Notes under the pieces: model-generated
Told to the model about the DNA's origin: nothing
Databases searched by the model: none
Seen by the model: only the letters and a program-made list of their open reading frames with translations
Assembly: GCF_029433095.1 (NCBI RefSeq)
Contig: NZ_JARNTX010000004.1
Location: 1 to 64,000, forward strand
Direction of reading: 5' to 3'
DNA from: Hymenobacter sp. YC55
GTDB lineage: Bacteria; Bacteroidota; Bacteroidia; Cytophagales; Hymenobacteraceae
DNA: 64,000 bases
Position numbers and translations under genes: made by a program
Part shown: positions 8,496 through 19,700 of the stretch, piece after piece
Numbering within the stretch: position 1 is the stretch's first letter
Layout of the letters: every line of letters starts with the position of its first letter

Positions 8496-11222
8496 ATGAT
8501 TCTCCGTTTTTCCTTGCCCTTTCGTACTGCGTGGGGCCAGCGGCTGATGGTGTCCGGCTCCGAGCCTAGCCTAGGCCAATGGAGCCTCGACCAGGCTTTG
8601 CCGCTGCATTACAGTTCCGACTCTGGCATTTGGAGCCACGAAATCAGTGTCCCCGACGACCAGCCCGGTACCATCGATTACAAGTACGTGTTGGTGGACG
8701 AGCGGGACGGCAGCCGGCAACAGGAGTGGGGCCCCAACCGGACCGTGGCCTACGATGGGCGGCAGTTCACCCGGCTGGTGTTGGAAGATTTCTGGCGGGC
8801 ACCTGCCGAACCCGAAAACGAATTGTTTACAGCGGCTTTCACCAAGGCTTTGTTTCAACGTTCGGCTAAGAGCGGCAAGACAACCCCAACAGCCCGGGTA
8901 GCCGATTCGGTGGTGCGCTTTCAGTTGGCCGCGCCGCGCGTCGAGCCGGGCCAGCAGCTGTGCGTGCTTGGCTCCGATGCTGCCGTGGGGGCGTGGGATG
9001 GCCGCAAGGCGTTGGTGCTCTCCGATGCTGCCTACCCGACTTGGGTGGCTGAGGTAGCCCTGGAACAGCCCGAACTGCCGTTGCGCTATAAGTATGGCAT
9101 TTGGGACCCGAACGAGAGACAAGTAGTGCAGCTAGAAGGGGGAGAGGACCGGATACTGGAACCTTCCACCGACCGCCAAACCCTGCGGGTGCGCGTCGAC
9201 GACAAGTTTCGCTACCTCAACACCTGGCGCGGCGCCGGGGTAGCACTGCCCGTGTTTGCCATGCGCAGTCAGCGCGGCTTGGGCGTAGGCGAGTTTCCAG
9301 ACTTGAAGCTGCTCGTAGATTGGGCCGTGAGCACCGGGCTGAAGCTGGTGCAGATTCTGCCCATCAATGATACTGTGGCCACACACACTTGGGTTGACTC
9401 GTATCCGTACGCGGCTATTTCGGTGTTTGCGCTGCACCCGCAGTATCTTAACCTCGACGCCATAGCTCCACTGCACGATGCCGCCGCGCAGCAGGAACTT
9501 GATACGCGCCGGCAAGAGCTGAATGCACTTGACTTCGTGGACTACGAGCCCATGATGACGGCCAAGTGGAAGTTTATCAAGCAGCTTTATCAACAAGAGA
9601 AACCCAACTTCCTCGCTGATCCTGGCTTCCGAGCATACTACGACGAGCAACGCGCTTGGCTAGTGCCCTACGCCGCCTTTTCGGGTTTGCGCGACCGGTT
9701 CGGCACAGCGGATTTCCAGTTATGGCCCGAAGAGTTTCGCACGCCTAAGCTGGCGGACGAGCTAACCCGGGAAGATGCCCCCGACTTCGATGAGTTTGGC
9801 GTACACTTCTTCACCCAGTTCCACCTCGACCAACAGCTGCGCGATGCCGTAACCTACGCCCGCCAGCACGGGGTGGTGCTCAAGGGCGACCTGCCTATTG
9901 GCATTTACCGCCACTCTGTAGATGCCTGGACGCAGCCCGAACTGTACCACATGCATCAGCAGGCCGGCGCCCCACCCGACGACTTCTCGACCACCGGCCA
10001 AAACTGGCGCTTCCCCACCTACAACTGGGAACGGATGGCCGAAGATGGATACGCGTGGTGGAAGCAGCGCATGGGCCAACTAGCCCGCTACTTCGACGCC
10101 CTGCGCATCGACCATATTCTGGGCTTCTTCCGCATCTGGGAGATTCCGGCGCATTCGGTGGAAGGGTTGCTGGGGCATTTCTCGCCGGCTCTGCCTCTTT
10201 CGCAACAGGAGATTCAGCAGCGGCTCGGCTGGTTTGATTACGCCCGGTTGTGCGAGCCGTACATCCGCTGGCGCCTGGTGCAGAACATCTTCCATGGGCA
10301 GGCGCAAGCTGTGTTCGATGAGTTTATGGAGGAAATCAGCAGCGCAGGCGACATCCGACTGAAAGAGCACGTGCGGACGCAGCGCCAAGTAGAAGCGGTA
10401 TTCGAGGCGAAAACCGCCGCCGATCCTGCCAACGCCGACCATTATAAGTGGCTGCGTACGGGCCTGTACCAACTCATCAACGAGGTGCTGTTCGTGCCCG
10501 ACGACTTGCGGCCCGACCACTACCACCCGCGCATTACCCTCCACAAGAGCATTTCGTTTGCGGAGCTAGACGAAGAGTCGCGCCGTCGCTTGTACCACGA
10601 TATCTACGTCGATTTCTTCTACCACCGTCACGAAGGCTTCTGGCGCGAGCAGGGCCTCGTGAAGCTGCCCCCCGTGCGTTATGCCACCGACATGCTAATC
10701 TGTGGCGAAGACCTGGGTATGGTGCCGGAGTCGGTGCCGGGCGTGATGAAGGCGCTTGGTATCCTGGGGCTCAACATTCAGCGGATGCCTTCCAACCCCA
10801 ACACCGAGTTCGGGCACCCCAACGACGCGCCGTACCTATCAGTGGTTAGTCCGGGCTCCCACGACATGAGTACGCTTCGAGGCTGGTGGGAAGAGGATCG
10901 GGTGAAGACCCAACATTTCTTCGAGACGATGCTAGGCCACCACGGAGAGCATGCTCCTTATTATTGCGAGCCATGGGTGGTGCGTGAAATCGTGGTACAG
11001 CATCTGCACTCTCCGGCAATGTGGGCCATCATCCCGCTCCAAGATTTGCTGGCCATGAGCACTGACTTACGCCGTGCTGATCCACATGATGAGCAAATCA
11101 ACGTGCCAGCAAACCCACAGCATTTCTGGAAATACCGACTGCATATTTCTTTAGAAACATTGAAAGAGAATATTGAATTTAATGAAGAACTTGTTTCCGC
11201 TGTTGTTGGAAGTGGAAGATAG
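8496..11222 (+). CDS. malQ: 4-alpha-glucanotransferase, DPE2-like (2x CBM20 + GH77)
   Basis: 908 residues. Two N-terminal starch-binding CBM20-type domains (about 1-105 and 130-235; each has the GSxxxLGxW/WDG-type pattern and a KYKY/YKYG segment) precede a GH77 catalytic domain from about residue 250. Catalytic motifs are visible: DALRIDHILGFFRIWEIP (nucleophile Asp, about 539), CGEDLGMVPESV (acid/base Glu, about 739) and SPGSHDMSTLRGWWEED. Domain order and length resemble plant DPE2 and the bacterial enzymes related to it, which transfer glucosyl units between maltose and glycogen-like glucans. The protein has no signal peptide, so it is cytoplasmic. It stands alone between the divergent tamB gene and a terminator. 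The reaction is assigned by family; donor preference cannot be read from sequence. Confidence 0.92.
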   Translation: MILRFSLPFRTAWGQRLMVSGSEPSLGQWSLDQALPLHYSSDSGIWSHEISVPDDQPGTIDYKYVLVDERDGSRQQEWGPNRTVAYDGRQFTRLVLEDFWRAPAEPENELFTAAFTKALFQRSAKSGKTTPTARVADSVVRFQLAAPRVEPGQQLCVLGSDAAVGAWDGRKALVLSDAAYPTWVAEVALEQPELPLRYKYGIWDPNERQVVQLEGGEDRILEPSTDRQTLRVRVDDKFRYLNTWRGAGVALPVFAMRSQRGLGVGEFPDLKLLVDWAVSTGLKLVQILPINDTVATHTWVDSYPYAAISVFALHPQYLNLDAIAPLHDAAAQQELDTRRQELNALDFVDYEPMMTAKWKFIKQLYQQEKPNFLADPGFRAYYDEQRAWLVPYAAFSGLRDRFGTADFQLWPEEFRTPKLADELTREDAPDFDEFGVHFFTQFHLDQQLRDAVTYARQHGVVLKGDLPIGIYRHSVDAWTQPELYHMHQQAGAPPDDFSTTGQNWRFPTYNWERMAEDGYAWWKQRMGQLARYFDALRIDHILGFFRIWEIPAHSVEGLLGHFSPALPLSQQEIQQRLGWFDYARLCEPYIRWRLVQNIFHGQAQAVFDEFMEEISSAGDIRLKEHVRTQRQVEAVFEAKTAADPANADHYKWLRTGLYQLINEVLFVPDDLRPDHYHPRITLHKSISFAELDEESRRRLYHDIYVDFFYHRHEGFWREQGLVKLPPVRYATDMLICGEDLGMVPESVPGVMKALGILGLNIQRMPSNPNTEFGHPNDAPYLSVVSPGSHDMSTLRGWWEEDRVKTQHFFETMLGHHGEHAPYYCEPWVVREIVVQHLHSPAMWAIIPLQDLLAMSTDLRRADPHDEQINVPANPQHFWKYRLHISLETLKENIEFNEELVSAVVGSGR

Positions 11223-11263
11223 AAAACTGTTTTAGGAGCGAATACGCAATCATAAATACCAGA

Positions 11264-11293
11264 AGAGCCTTGCTACTGCAGTAAGGCTCTTTC
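11264..11293 (+). terminator. Terminator after the glucanotransferase gene
   Basis: AGAGCCTT (11264-11271) pairs with AAGGCTCT (11283-11290) around an 11-base loop and is followed by TTTCTGTTTTC. It lies 42 bases after the stop codon. Confidence 0.7.
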
Positions 11294-11575
11294 TGTTTTC
11301 CCATATTAGGATAAATCCAAATGGCATCTGCGTTACGTAGGGCGAAAAAACTGCTTAGGTAGAAGTAGGAAGGGTTTTTAATATTCCTAAAATGACACAA
11401 GAGTCGTCCTAAAAATGGGAAGATTCAACGAGCGTAAGACCATCTTGATCGAGAAGCTCGACTGTAGCGCTGCCTGTTTAGGTAGTTTTGGCGTGATATA
11501 AAGGTGTTAGCAAGCAATTGTCTTTCTGATCTGCCTTTTATCAAGCCTACAGATCATTTTTTGAACATTTCGATT

Positions 11576-14500
11576 ATGCGTTTACTAGTACGCACACTGC
11601 CTGCGCTGCTATTCGTGCTACCAGCAGTAGCTCAAGCAAGTGTTGGGCCGCAGCTGATTCAAAACAGCACCTTTGGCAAGCACCCGGAAGTCAATGCTAC
11701 GCCATACAGCATTGTAGCAGGTACAGACCTAGGCAACTGGACGAGTGCTTGGGCCTACACCAATACGGATGTGCAACCAACTGGCACCGCAGTTTCCATT
11801 CAAATTGGTACTTCCAGCACGGTGGCGTTAAGCCAAGCTGCTTTTCCGGGCGACAATAGCAATGGCGTACCGGCTTCCACTACTTGGTTGTACATGCGGG
11901 GCACGACGGCAGCGGCCAGCACGGCCAATTTCTGGCAGCAAAATGTGTCGGTACGGCCTAACACCACCTACACGTTCTCCTGTTACGTTTCGAATGCAAC
12001 GGCTGTCGGCAGTACCGCTACTAATACGCCCCAACTGCAATTTTTTATTGGCGGCGTTCAGTTCGGAACTACTGTAACGGTTGCCAATGAAACTACCGCC
12101 AGCGGTGGGGATAAGTGGACTAGATATTCCGTGTCCTACACGACGTCTGCTTCCCAAACGGCTCTTGCCCTGGCTTTGCGCAATCCGCGTTCTACCACTG
12201 TTGCTAGCGGCAATGAGATGGCCGTAACCAGCATCTCTTTTCGTAGCGACAACGCAGGCGCCGTAAACAGCCGCTACAGCTGCGACGGACAGTTCTACCA
12301 AATTCGTCAGGTGGTTACTACAACCGCGCCCGTGGTTAGCTCCACGCGGTTGTTCAACGTGGACCGCACAACCGGTAATGCCTATACCACCGTCGAACAA
12401 AAGGATTTGGGCGGTACGCTAAACTGCCTCGGCTACCGTCCCGGCGACGGTCTGCAATACGCCCTTACCTACGTATCGAACGAGGTGAGTAGTAATAACA
12501 ATGCCGCTGGCGCAGACCGGATCGACGAATACACAGAGCCGATGGAGCTCCACGTTATCGACCGGAATGGTGATGTAAAATCGTTGGGAGCAGTGGGCAA
12601 CCTGCCCGGCAACCAATGGGCCGGGGGCGTAATCGACCGTGCTGGCTACTACTACGTGGTAAGCCAGAACTACAACTCAACGGCTGATCCTACGCTACTC
12701 TACCGCATCGACCTCAACAATATCGAGCGGGGGCAACCCTTGGTGGCCGAGCGCATTACGCTGAGCGGCATGCCCAATACGACAGCCAACAATGCCGCGT
12801 ACGCCATGTTCGACATTGCTTTCAACGCCAAAGACGGCAACCTCTACGGCGTCGATTATGCAAACCGGGTGTACAAATTAGTGATGAGCGGCACGACAGC
12901 TACCGTCACGCTGGTCGGGGCTACTGCTATTCAGGCTACCGTAGATGGCGCTCTAGGGACCTGCTTTTTCGACATCTCGGGCGCACTGTATGTGTACGGC
13001 AACGGCACGTTAGGTACTGCTAATTCAGGTAAGTTCTACATCGTTGATATCAGCACGGGCGCGGCCACGCTGCTGTCTTCCATTGAGCCGGCTGTAAATA
13101 GCGACGGCGCCAGCTGCGTGACCCCTGACCAGAGCCTTGACGTAGTAAAAGAAGTGGTAAGCATAAGCCCTGTTTCGGCTACGCAGTTCAACATCGGGTT
13201 CCGCATACAGGTGCGCAACAACGGCTCTATTGCTGATCCTAACGTGCAGGTTTCCGACTTGCTTTGGAACGGAACAACAACGGCCAATGCGGGCACTACT
13301 TTCTCGGGAGCTAGCAACGTCACTATTACGGGGTTGACGGTAACGAATTCGGCAGCGGGCTCCACTCTGGCCGCAAACACGACCTTCAACGGTAGATCGG
13401 GCAATGCAGGCATGCTCACAGGTAGTCAGACGCTTGCGCCGGGCCAAGGAGCTGTAATCACGTTTACCGCCCAGGTAACCTTCCCCACGGGTGGTGTGCC
13501 AACCATTGCGCAAAACAACACAGCCTATGCTACCAGTACCGTTGCCAGCTTCGTGGGCTACACTCTACAAAACAGCACACTGGTACCACCGCCCGATTTG
13601 TTGGCACAAGATGCTTCTACCAACAGCGCCGCCCTCCCCGAAACGCCCAATGCTGACGTGGCCTCGCCCTCGCCGATTTACTACAACACGGCTATTGTGG
13701 GCAATGTATTCGAGGACATCAACTACGGAGGCGGAGCCGGCCGCTCGCAGGCGGATAGCAATGGAGAAGGAGTTTTTCAGGCGCGAGTAGAACTGTACTC
13801 GGCAACTGGAGCCTACGTGGGGGCTACTACCACCGATGCAGCCGGTAACTACAGCTTTGTGAACGGGATAAACAGTATCACGTTAGCTGCCAATACAGTT
13901 TATCGGGTTCGGGTTGTCAACTCGTCCGTGAAAAGCAACCGTCCCGGCAGCATAGCTGGTTTGCTGCCTGTGCAAACTTTCCTTAACGGTGATGTGAATC
14001 GGGTAGGCGGCGAAAATCCCAACGAATCGGATTACGGTAACCGCACGATTGCGCTGCCGCTATCAGCAGACGCCACTAACCTGACTTTGGAAATCCAGTC
14101 TATCACGCCGACCTCGGGAATTGGCTCGGTAAAAACGCCAGTCAATGGCCCGGTCGTTGGTGTTGACTTTGGTTTCAACTTCGATGTTGTTGTGAATACC
14201 AACGACAGTGGGCAAGGATCTTTGCGCCAGTTTATTATCAACGCAAATACTCTTGGCAACGACAACTTGAGTCAAGCTTATAGCGGTGCTATTGCTGGTC
14301 AGGAAGCCGCTATTTTCATGCTCAATAATGGGACCCTCACTACTGCGCCTGCTGGCCTGCGTGCAGGGATGGCCGCTGTATCGGGCTACGATGCTATAAC
14401 GAAGGTTTTCACTATCACGCCTGCTACAGCACTGCCCACCATTTCGGCGGCCAATACAACGATTGATGGCGCGCGTCAGGCGGCCATTACAGGCAACAAC

Positions 14501-16198
14501 ATAGCTGCTGTTGCAGAAACTACAACTGGCCCCGAAGTGGTCTTAAACTTCAACAACGTTGCGGGCCTGCTGGTAACGGGCGGCACTACGCGCATCGAGA
14601 ACTTGGGCCTCAATAATGCCCGCGGCACCAGTACTACGGCCACTACTGGCATACTCGCCGATGGTGCCGGAGTTACTTTTAGCGGCGCAGCAACCGCGGG
14701 GTCGGTGTTGAACATGGTCACGACAGCGGGCAATACAACGGCGGGCGCCCGTCTTCAAAGCGGCGCCACAGGTGTAACTGTTACCAATAACGTGTTGAAC
14801 GGCAGCGCTGCCGTAGGTTCCGTAACGGGTGAAGGGTTGGTATTGGCTGGAGCTTCTCGCAATACTATCTCCACCAACACGCTTTCCAACAACAACGGCT
14901 TTGGGCTGCTCCTAGAGGCTGGTCAGACCAACGACGAGAACACCATTTCAGCCAACATCTTGCGTAACAATGGCCTAGGAACAAGCACTGAAGATGCTGG
15001 CTTAGTTATAGCGAGTGGCAACAATAACTTAATCAGCCAGAACATATTCAGCGCCAATGCGGGTACGGCCGTAGTAGCTGCCGCAGGTACCAGCAGCAAC
15101 CGCATCACGCAGAATAGTATGTCGGGCAACACGGGCATCGGCATCGACCTGATGGCTGCTGGATCTACCGGATTGAATGGCGACAATGTAACCCGCAACG
15201 ACAATACCGATGCCGATATGGGGGCGAATGGCTTGCTCAATTTCCCGGTGCTTACTCAAGCGGTAACCAATGGCGGTAATCTGATTGTAACAGGGTATGC
15301 CCCCGCTGGTGCGCTGGTTGAACTCTTTGTGGCCGACGTAACAACCGACGGTTTTGGCGAAGGAAGAACTTACCTCACAAGCTGGACCGAGGGTTCTGCG
15401 CAGGATACCGACAGGGGACAATGGGGATACAGTGGCTTGGTATCTGGCGTAAACCAAGGAGAAGAATCAGTTGCCAATCGTTTCACGTTTGCCATTCCTC
15501 TCACTAGCCTCTCTCCCGAGCAGCAAGCAGCCCTTGGCGCCAATGCCCGTCTTACGGCTACGGCCACCTTATTGACCACCGTAAACGGCTTAGCAGTTGG
15601 AAATACTTCCGAGTTTTCGGGCAACACGGCCCTGCTTCAAAACCGGCCGTTGCCCGTAGAGTTGGTACGTTTTAGCGCTGTAGCCCGTAACATCGACGCG
15701 CAGCTAACTTGGGTTACTGCATCCGAGAAAAACAGTGCCCGCTTTGTAGTAGAGCGCAGCTTCACAGGCGACAAATTCGAAGCTATTGGTACGGTAAATG
15801 GCCAAGGAAACAGCGCCGAAGGACATACTTATCAGTTCACAGATCAGCAAGCGGCAACCACTACCGGCACTGTTGCTTACTACCGCTTGCGCCAAGTAGA
15901 CACCGATGGCACGAGCAGCTTGAGTGGTGTGCAAGTGGTGCGTTTTGCTAGTGTTGCATCTGCAATAGTTGCCTTCCCTAATCCAACGGTTGCAAATACT
16001 TCTCTTGATTTGCGCAGCTTACCTACTGGTACTTGCCAGATCAAAGTAACCGACCTGACTGGCCGTGTGGTATCAGTTGCTACGGGAAGTACTGGCCAGA
16101 TATATCCGCTTGCAACAGCGCAGCTTCCACGAGGCAGTTACTTGATTATTGTTCTCGGAATGGGACAGAAAAAGACTTGCTTGTTGGTCAAAGAATAA
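11576..16198 (+). CDS. Giant T9SS-secreted surface protein (DUF11, SdrB-like, beta-helix)
   Basis: 1540 residues from ATG 11576. An upstream in-frame GTG at 11504 is less likely because a signal peptide (MRLLVRTLPALLFVLPAVAQA) starts exactly at 11576. Apparent order: a carbohydrate-binding-like beta domain (about 30-220); a beta-propeller-like segment resembling DUF6923 (about 230-520); a DUF11-type repeat (about 520-660); an SdrD-B-like domain (about 703-865, with GNVFEDINYGG); a right-handed parallel beta-helix with many Asn-rich rungs (about 875-1210); the LPVEL-starting pre-sorting module common in Cytophagales (about 1357-1465); and a C-terminal T9SS type-A sorting domain ending LLVKE. 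It is predicted to be exported and attached to the cell surface or released. The role is probably adhesion or glycan contact, which is inference; no catalytic motif was seen. A TAGTTTTG (-7-like) lies at 11483-11490 without a well-spaced TTG. Confidence 0.88.
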   Translation: MRLLVRTLPALLFVLPAVAQASVGPQLIQNSTFGKHPEVNATPYSIVAGTDLGNWTSAWAYTNTDVQPTGTAVSIQIGTSSTVALSQAAFPGDNSNGVPASTTWLYMRGTTAAASTANFWQQNVSVRPNTTYTFSCYVSNATAVGSTATNTPQLQFFIGGVQFGTTVTVANETTASGGDKWTRYSVSYTTSASQTALALALRNPRSTTVASGNEMAVTSISFRSDNAGAVNSRYSCDGQFYQIRQVVTTTAPVVSSTRLFNVDRTTGNAYTTVEQKDLGGTLNCLGYRPGDGLQYALTYVSNEVSSNNNAAGADRIDEYTEPMELHVIDRNGDVKSLGAVGNLPGNQWAGGVIDRAGYYYVVSQNYNSTADPTLLYRIDLNNIERGQPLVAERITLSGMPNTTANNAAYAMFDIAFNAKDGNLYGVDYANRVYKLVMSGTTATVTLVGATAIQATVDGALGTCFFDISGALYVYGNGTLGTANSGKFYIVDISTGAATLLSSIEPAVNSDGASCVTPDQSLDVVKEVVSISPVSATQFNIGFRIQVRNNGSIADPNVQVSDLLWNGTTTANAGTTFSGASNVTITGLTVTNSAAGSTLAANTTFNGRSGNAGMLTGSQTLAPGQGAVITFTAQVTFPTGGVPTIAQNNTAYATSTVASFVGYTLQNSTLVPPPDLLAQDASTNSAALPETPNADVASPSPIYYNTAIVGNVFEDINYGGGAGRSQADSNGEGVFQARVELYSATGAYVGATTTDAAGNYSFVNGINSITLAANTVYRVRVVNSSVKSNRPGSIAGLLPVQTFLNGDVNRVGGENPNESDYGNRTIALPLSADATNLTLEIQSITPTSGIGSVKTPVNGPVVGVDFGFNFDVVVNTNDSGQGSLRQFIINANTLGNDNLSQAYSGAIAGQEAAIFMLNNGTLTTAPAGLRAGMAAVSGYDAITKVFTITPATALPTISAANTTIDGARQAAITGNNIAAVAETTTGPEVVLNFNNVAGLLVTGGTTRIENLGLNNARGTSTTATTGILADGAGVTFSGAATAGSVLNMVTTAGNTTAGARLQSGATGVTVTNNVLNGSAAVGSVTGEGLVLAGASRNTISTNTLSNNNGFGLLLEAGQTNDENTISANILRNNGLGTSTEDAGLVIASGNNNLISQNIFSANAGTAVVAAAGTSSNRITQNSMSGNTGIGIDLMAAGSTGLNGDNVTRNDNTDADMGANGLLNFPVLTQAVTNGGNLIVTGYAPAGALVELFVADVTTDGFGEGRTYLTSWTEGSAQDTDRGQWGYSGLVSGVNQGEESVANRFTFAIPLTSLSPEQQAALGANARLTATATLLTTVNGLAVGNTSEFSGNTALLQNRPLPVELVRFSAVARNIDAQLTWVTASEKNSARFVVERSFTGDKFEAIGTVNGQGNSAEGHTYQFTDQQAATTTGTVAYYRLRQVDTDGTSSLSGVQVVRFASVASAIVAFPNPTVANTSLDLRSLPTGTCQIKVTDLTGRVVSVATGSTGQIYPLATAQLPRGSYLIIVLGMGQKKTCLLVKE

Positions 16199-16218
16199 CA
16201 CTTAGATCTTTTAAAGTT

Positions 16219-16252
16219 GAAAAGCCTCTATCATATCGGTAGGGGCTTTTTT
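16219..16252 (+). terminator. Terminator after the first giant surface protein gene
   Basis: AAAAGCCTCTA and TAGGGGCTTTT form an 11-bp stem with one non-Watson-Crick pair, loop of about 9 bases, followed by a run of T. It sits about 20 bases after the stop codon. Confidence 0.85.
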
Positions 16253-16601
16253 GTATCGTAAGAATTATAAATAATAGCTCGTATAATATTAATGCGTGGT
16301 TATACTATCGAAATAAATTTTATAAAAAATTATAGATAAGAAAAATGTATTCTCATATTGAAACAGTGGAAAAAGCTAAATTATTTAAATGTGTTGATTT
16401 AATTATATTACTGATAATCAATTTATTGAACTTGATATAAATAATGTTTGCTTTATAGAATCCGACTTTATTTATATATCGTAAAGTGTTAATTAGGTTT
16501 GCATCCTGTGCATATGAGCAATTTAGCGATGCTAAGGGCGCTCAAATTGTCGGTTCAAAAACTGGCATTCACCGAGATGGTGTTTGTATTCAACGAAAAA
16601 C
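16253..16601. other. Very AT-rich intergenic region
   Basis: About 350 bases between the terminator and the candidate promoter. The part from about 16260 to 16480 is almost entirely A/T, unlike the GC-rich coding DNA on both sides. A small open frame over about 16499-16714 has no recognisable features and overlaps the next start. I see no gene here. Confidence 0.6.
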
Positions 16602-16634
16602 TTGATAAGCTCCTACTTGACTACTGTAGTTTTG
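16602..16634 (+). promoter_or_regulatory. Candidate Bacteroidota-type promoter (TTG-N22-TAGTTTTG)
   Basis: TTG at 16602-16604 and TAGTTTTG at 16627-16634 match the Bacteroidota consensus TTG (-33) and TAnnTTTG (-7), with a 22-base spacer. It lies 77 bases before the ATG of the 3264-residue protein, leaving an A/T- and pyrimidine-rich leader without a Shine-Dalgarno sequence. Confidence 0.55.
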
Positions 16635-16710
16635 AAAATAAGCTCAACAACCATAGCACTTTAACTAGCAATCATATTTCTTTTTCATTTTCCACCCTTT
16701 TTCTCGTCCT

Positions 16711-19700
16711 ATGAGAACAACCTTACGATTTGCAGTCTTGCTCCTTGCATGGCTGACGTTGTTGCGAACGGATGCGTGGGCACAGGCATGTACTACAGCT
16801 AGTACGCTGAACTATGCCAATGCTGCTACAGGCGACCGAAGAACGGCTACCCAAACGGTTGGCGGCACTTCCTTCACGTTCAGCGACTACACTAGCACTG
16901 TGCTTGCTAACCAAACCAACACCTTTGCAGTCGGTACTAATGGTAACGTTAGTGGGCAGACGTTGGTGTGGCAGTTGGATAATGCAGGCGTTGCTGGTAC
17001 AAACAGCTCTTCCGTTACGCTTACGTTTACACGTCCTGTCAGCAACTTAACTTTCCAATTTCAGGATATTGATTCTGACGTCAATTTCATTGACGATTTG
17101 GTGTTTGAGGCGTATGTGAATGGCAGCACCACACCTGCTACGTTGGACGCTACAAACTTCACGACTAGCGCCAACAACGAGTACGTAAGTGGAGGGCGAG
17201 TACGGGGTAAAAATGGCAACGTAGGCGCTGGCAATACAGCTGGCAACCTGACTGCCCGTATGCCCGCCAACGTAACCAAGCTGGTTCTTTACTACAACAA
17301 CTCAGCTGCTTACACAGCCAACACGAGTCGTTTGCAAACGCTAGGCATCAACGCCATTAGCTGGTGCGCACAAGCCGACGTATATGCTCGGTTTACTTCT
17401 GCGCCAAACTCTTCCGTTACGGGACAAAGCCTTACATATACCGCTGAGTTTGGTAATAACGGACCTGATGCATCAGCTGCAGGGGTAGTACGCCAAGTAA
17501 CAGTGCCAACCGGTGCCGTAATAACAAACGCTGGTGGTGGTACCATTTCTGGTAGCACTATTACGTTCCCAACAGTTTCAATAGCCTCCGGCACCAGTAC
17601 TTCTGTTACGTACACGTACACAGCGCCAACTGTTGCATCCGAGTACAACAACGTTGCTACCGTCTCGACGACGACGCAGAGCAGTGAACCTACCGACAAT
17701 AACACGGCAACTAGCAGAGTATTGGTAACATCCGCCACCGATGCTTGCGCCGCCCCTCTAACTGTGGATTTTGCTGGTCGTGCTAACGGCGAAAACTGGA
17801 AAAACCGCGCGTCAGAAGGATTGCCAGCTCCAGTTAGTGCTACCAAAGTTGGTACTAGCAACTATGCTTTCAACGACACAGAAGGCACGTTGCAGGTTGG
17901 AACGCTCAACAACGAACGAGTAATTGTGTGGAGCAACAACTTCACGTCCACCAACGGTAGCAACTCCATCCAGTTCAACTTCAGCCGGCCGATTAGCAAC
18001 TTCAGCGTTGAAGTAGCAGACATTGATGCCTCAGCAGGACTTCTTGCTTCTGATTTCAGAGACCGTGTAACGTTTGCCGGGTCTAATACGGCTGTAACTC
18101 CATCTACCGCTGTAACCCCCACCCTGACTTCTTCTGGTGCTGTTACAGTGGTAGGAGCCACCGCTACTGGTGTAGATGATGGCAATGCCAATACCAGTGC
18201 TAGAGTGTGGGCTTACTTTCCTCTTCCTATCACAACCCTAACCATCACGTATGGTAGTGGAACGCTGAATGTGACCAATCCTGATGCGCAAACCATAGGG
18301 ATTGTAGATATGACGTGGTGCCGTCAGGCGCCAGTCGCTCTTAACGTAACTAATTCAGCCACTATCCCGGCCACTGCAGGACAGGTTGGTATCGATAATC
18401 TGAATAGCTCAGTAGATGGTACAGTACAGGAATACATAGTTACTGCTATTCCAGATGCAGCAGCAGGGATTCTGTATTACAATTCAACCGGTACCACTTA
18501 CGCACCCGTAGGTGTTAACCAGGTATTAACGCCAACTCAGGCAGCTAGTCTGCGCTTCGATCCTGCTGCTACTGCTACGGCTACTTCTACCACGTTTCAA
18601 TATAGAGTTCGTGATGATGCTGGAACAGCATCGACAGGCGTAGCAACCTACACTATTCCTTTACGTGCCGTGACTGCTTGTGCAGGCACATCCACGTTGA
18701 GTTTCGCGGCGCCTCGGGCTTTGGGGCAAGAATGGAAAGGCGTCACGGAAAGCGTTCCTGCTAGTTCGTCGCTCACAACGGTTACAAGCGGCTCTTATCA
18801 GACACCAGCTTCAGCTACGGCTAGCACGTTTCAAACTGCCACCTTCAATGGGGTGCAGACCTTGCAGTGGCAAACAGATTACGCTAGCACCACTGCTAAC
18901 TCGTCCAGCGTAACCTTTACCTTCAACCGTCCGGTGAGCAATTTCACGGTGCGCGTGCAGGACATCGACAGGACGGAGGACGGAACCAACTCGTTTATTG
19001 ACCGAGTAATCTTCAGCGGTGCCAATGCTGGCACGGCAGTAGTGCCAGTACTGAGTCCGGTAGGACCTAATGTCAACACGGTCATCATCAGTGGCAACAC
19101 GGCGACAGGCTCGGTAGCTAACACGGATCCAAACAACGCAACCGTGGTGGCCTATTTCGCCGACCCGATTACAACGCTAACCTTAACGTATAGCAACATC
19201 TCTACTGCGTCGGCTAATCCCACCGCAAATGCTGTTGGTATTGATTTTATGGATTGGTGCCGCTTGGCGCCCGTAGCAAACGACATCACGAATACCAGCG
19301 TATCTAATGCGGTTGGTCAAGTTCCGGTTAATAGCTTAAGCTCTACGGTTGATGGCTCAGTGGCCAGCTACACTCTCTCAACTATTCCGCCGGCGGCTCA
19401 AGGGGTACTTTATGTGAATGGAGTGGCTGTTACTACTACCCGTACGCTAACGGCCTTAGAAGCCACACAACTAACATTCGACCCAGCAGTTACCTATTCG
19501 GGAACTGCAAGCTTTACTTACACCGTCACAGACGATGCTAACGTAAGCGACCAGACGCCAGCTTCGTATACAATTCCGGTAAGCAACAGCGGTGCTGCTG
19601 GTACGAGTGCTGCCTGTGCTAATCCTGGCCGGGATGGTTCGCCGACAGCACTGACGACGAACCCTAACACGTACTTCCCTGGCACGGCTTCGGCAGCAGC

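Noticed and set aside
16499..16714. 71-codon frame before the giant protein
   Set aside because: It overlaps the better-supported signal-peptide start at 16711 and the candidate promoter; there is no homology that I recognise.
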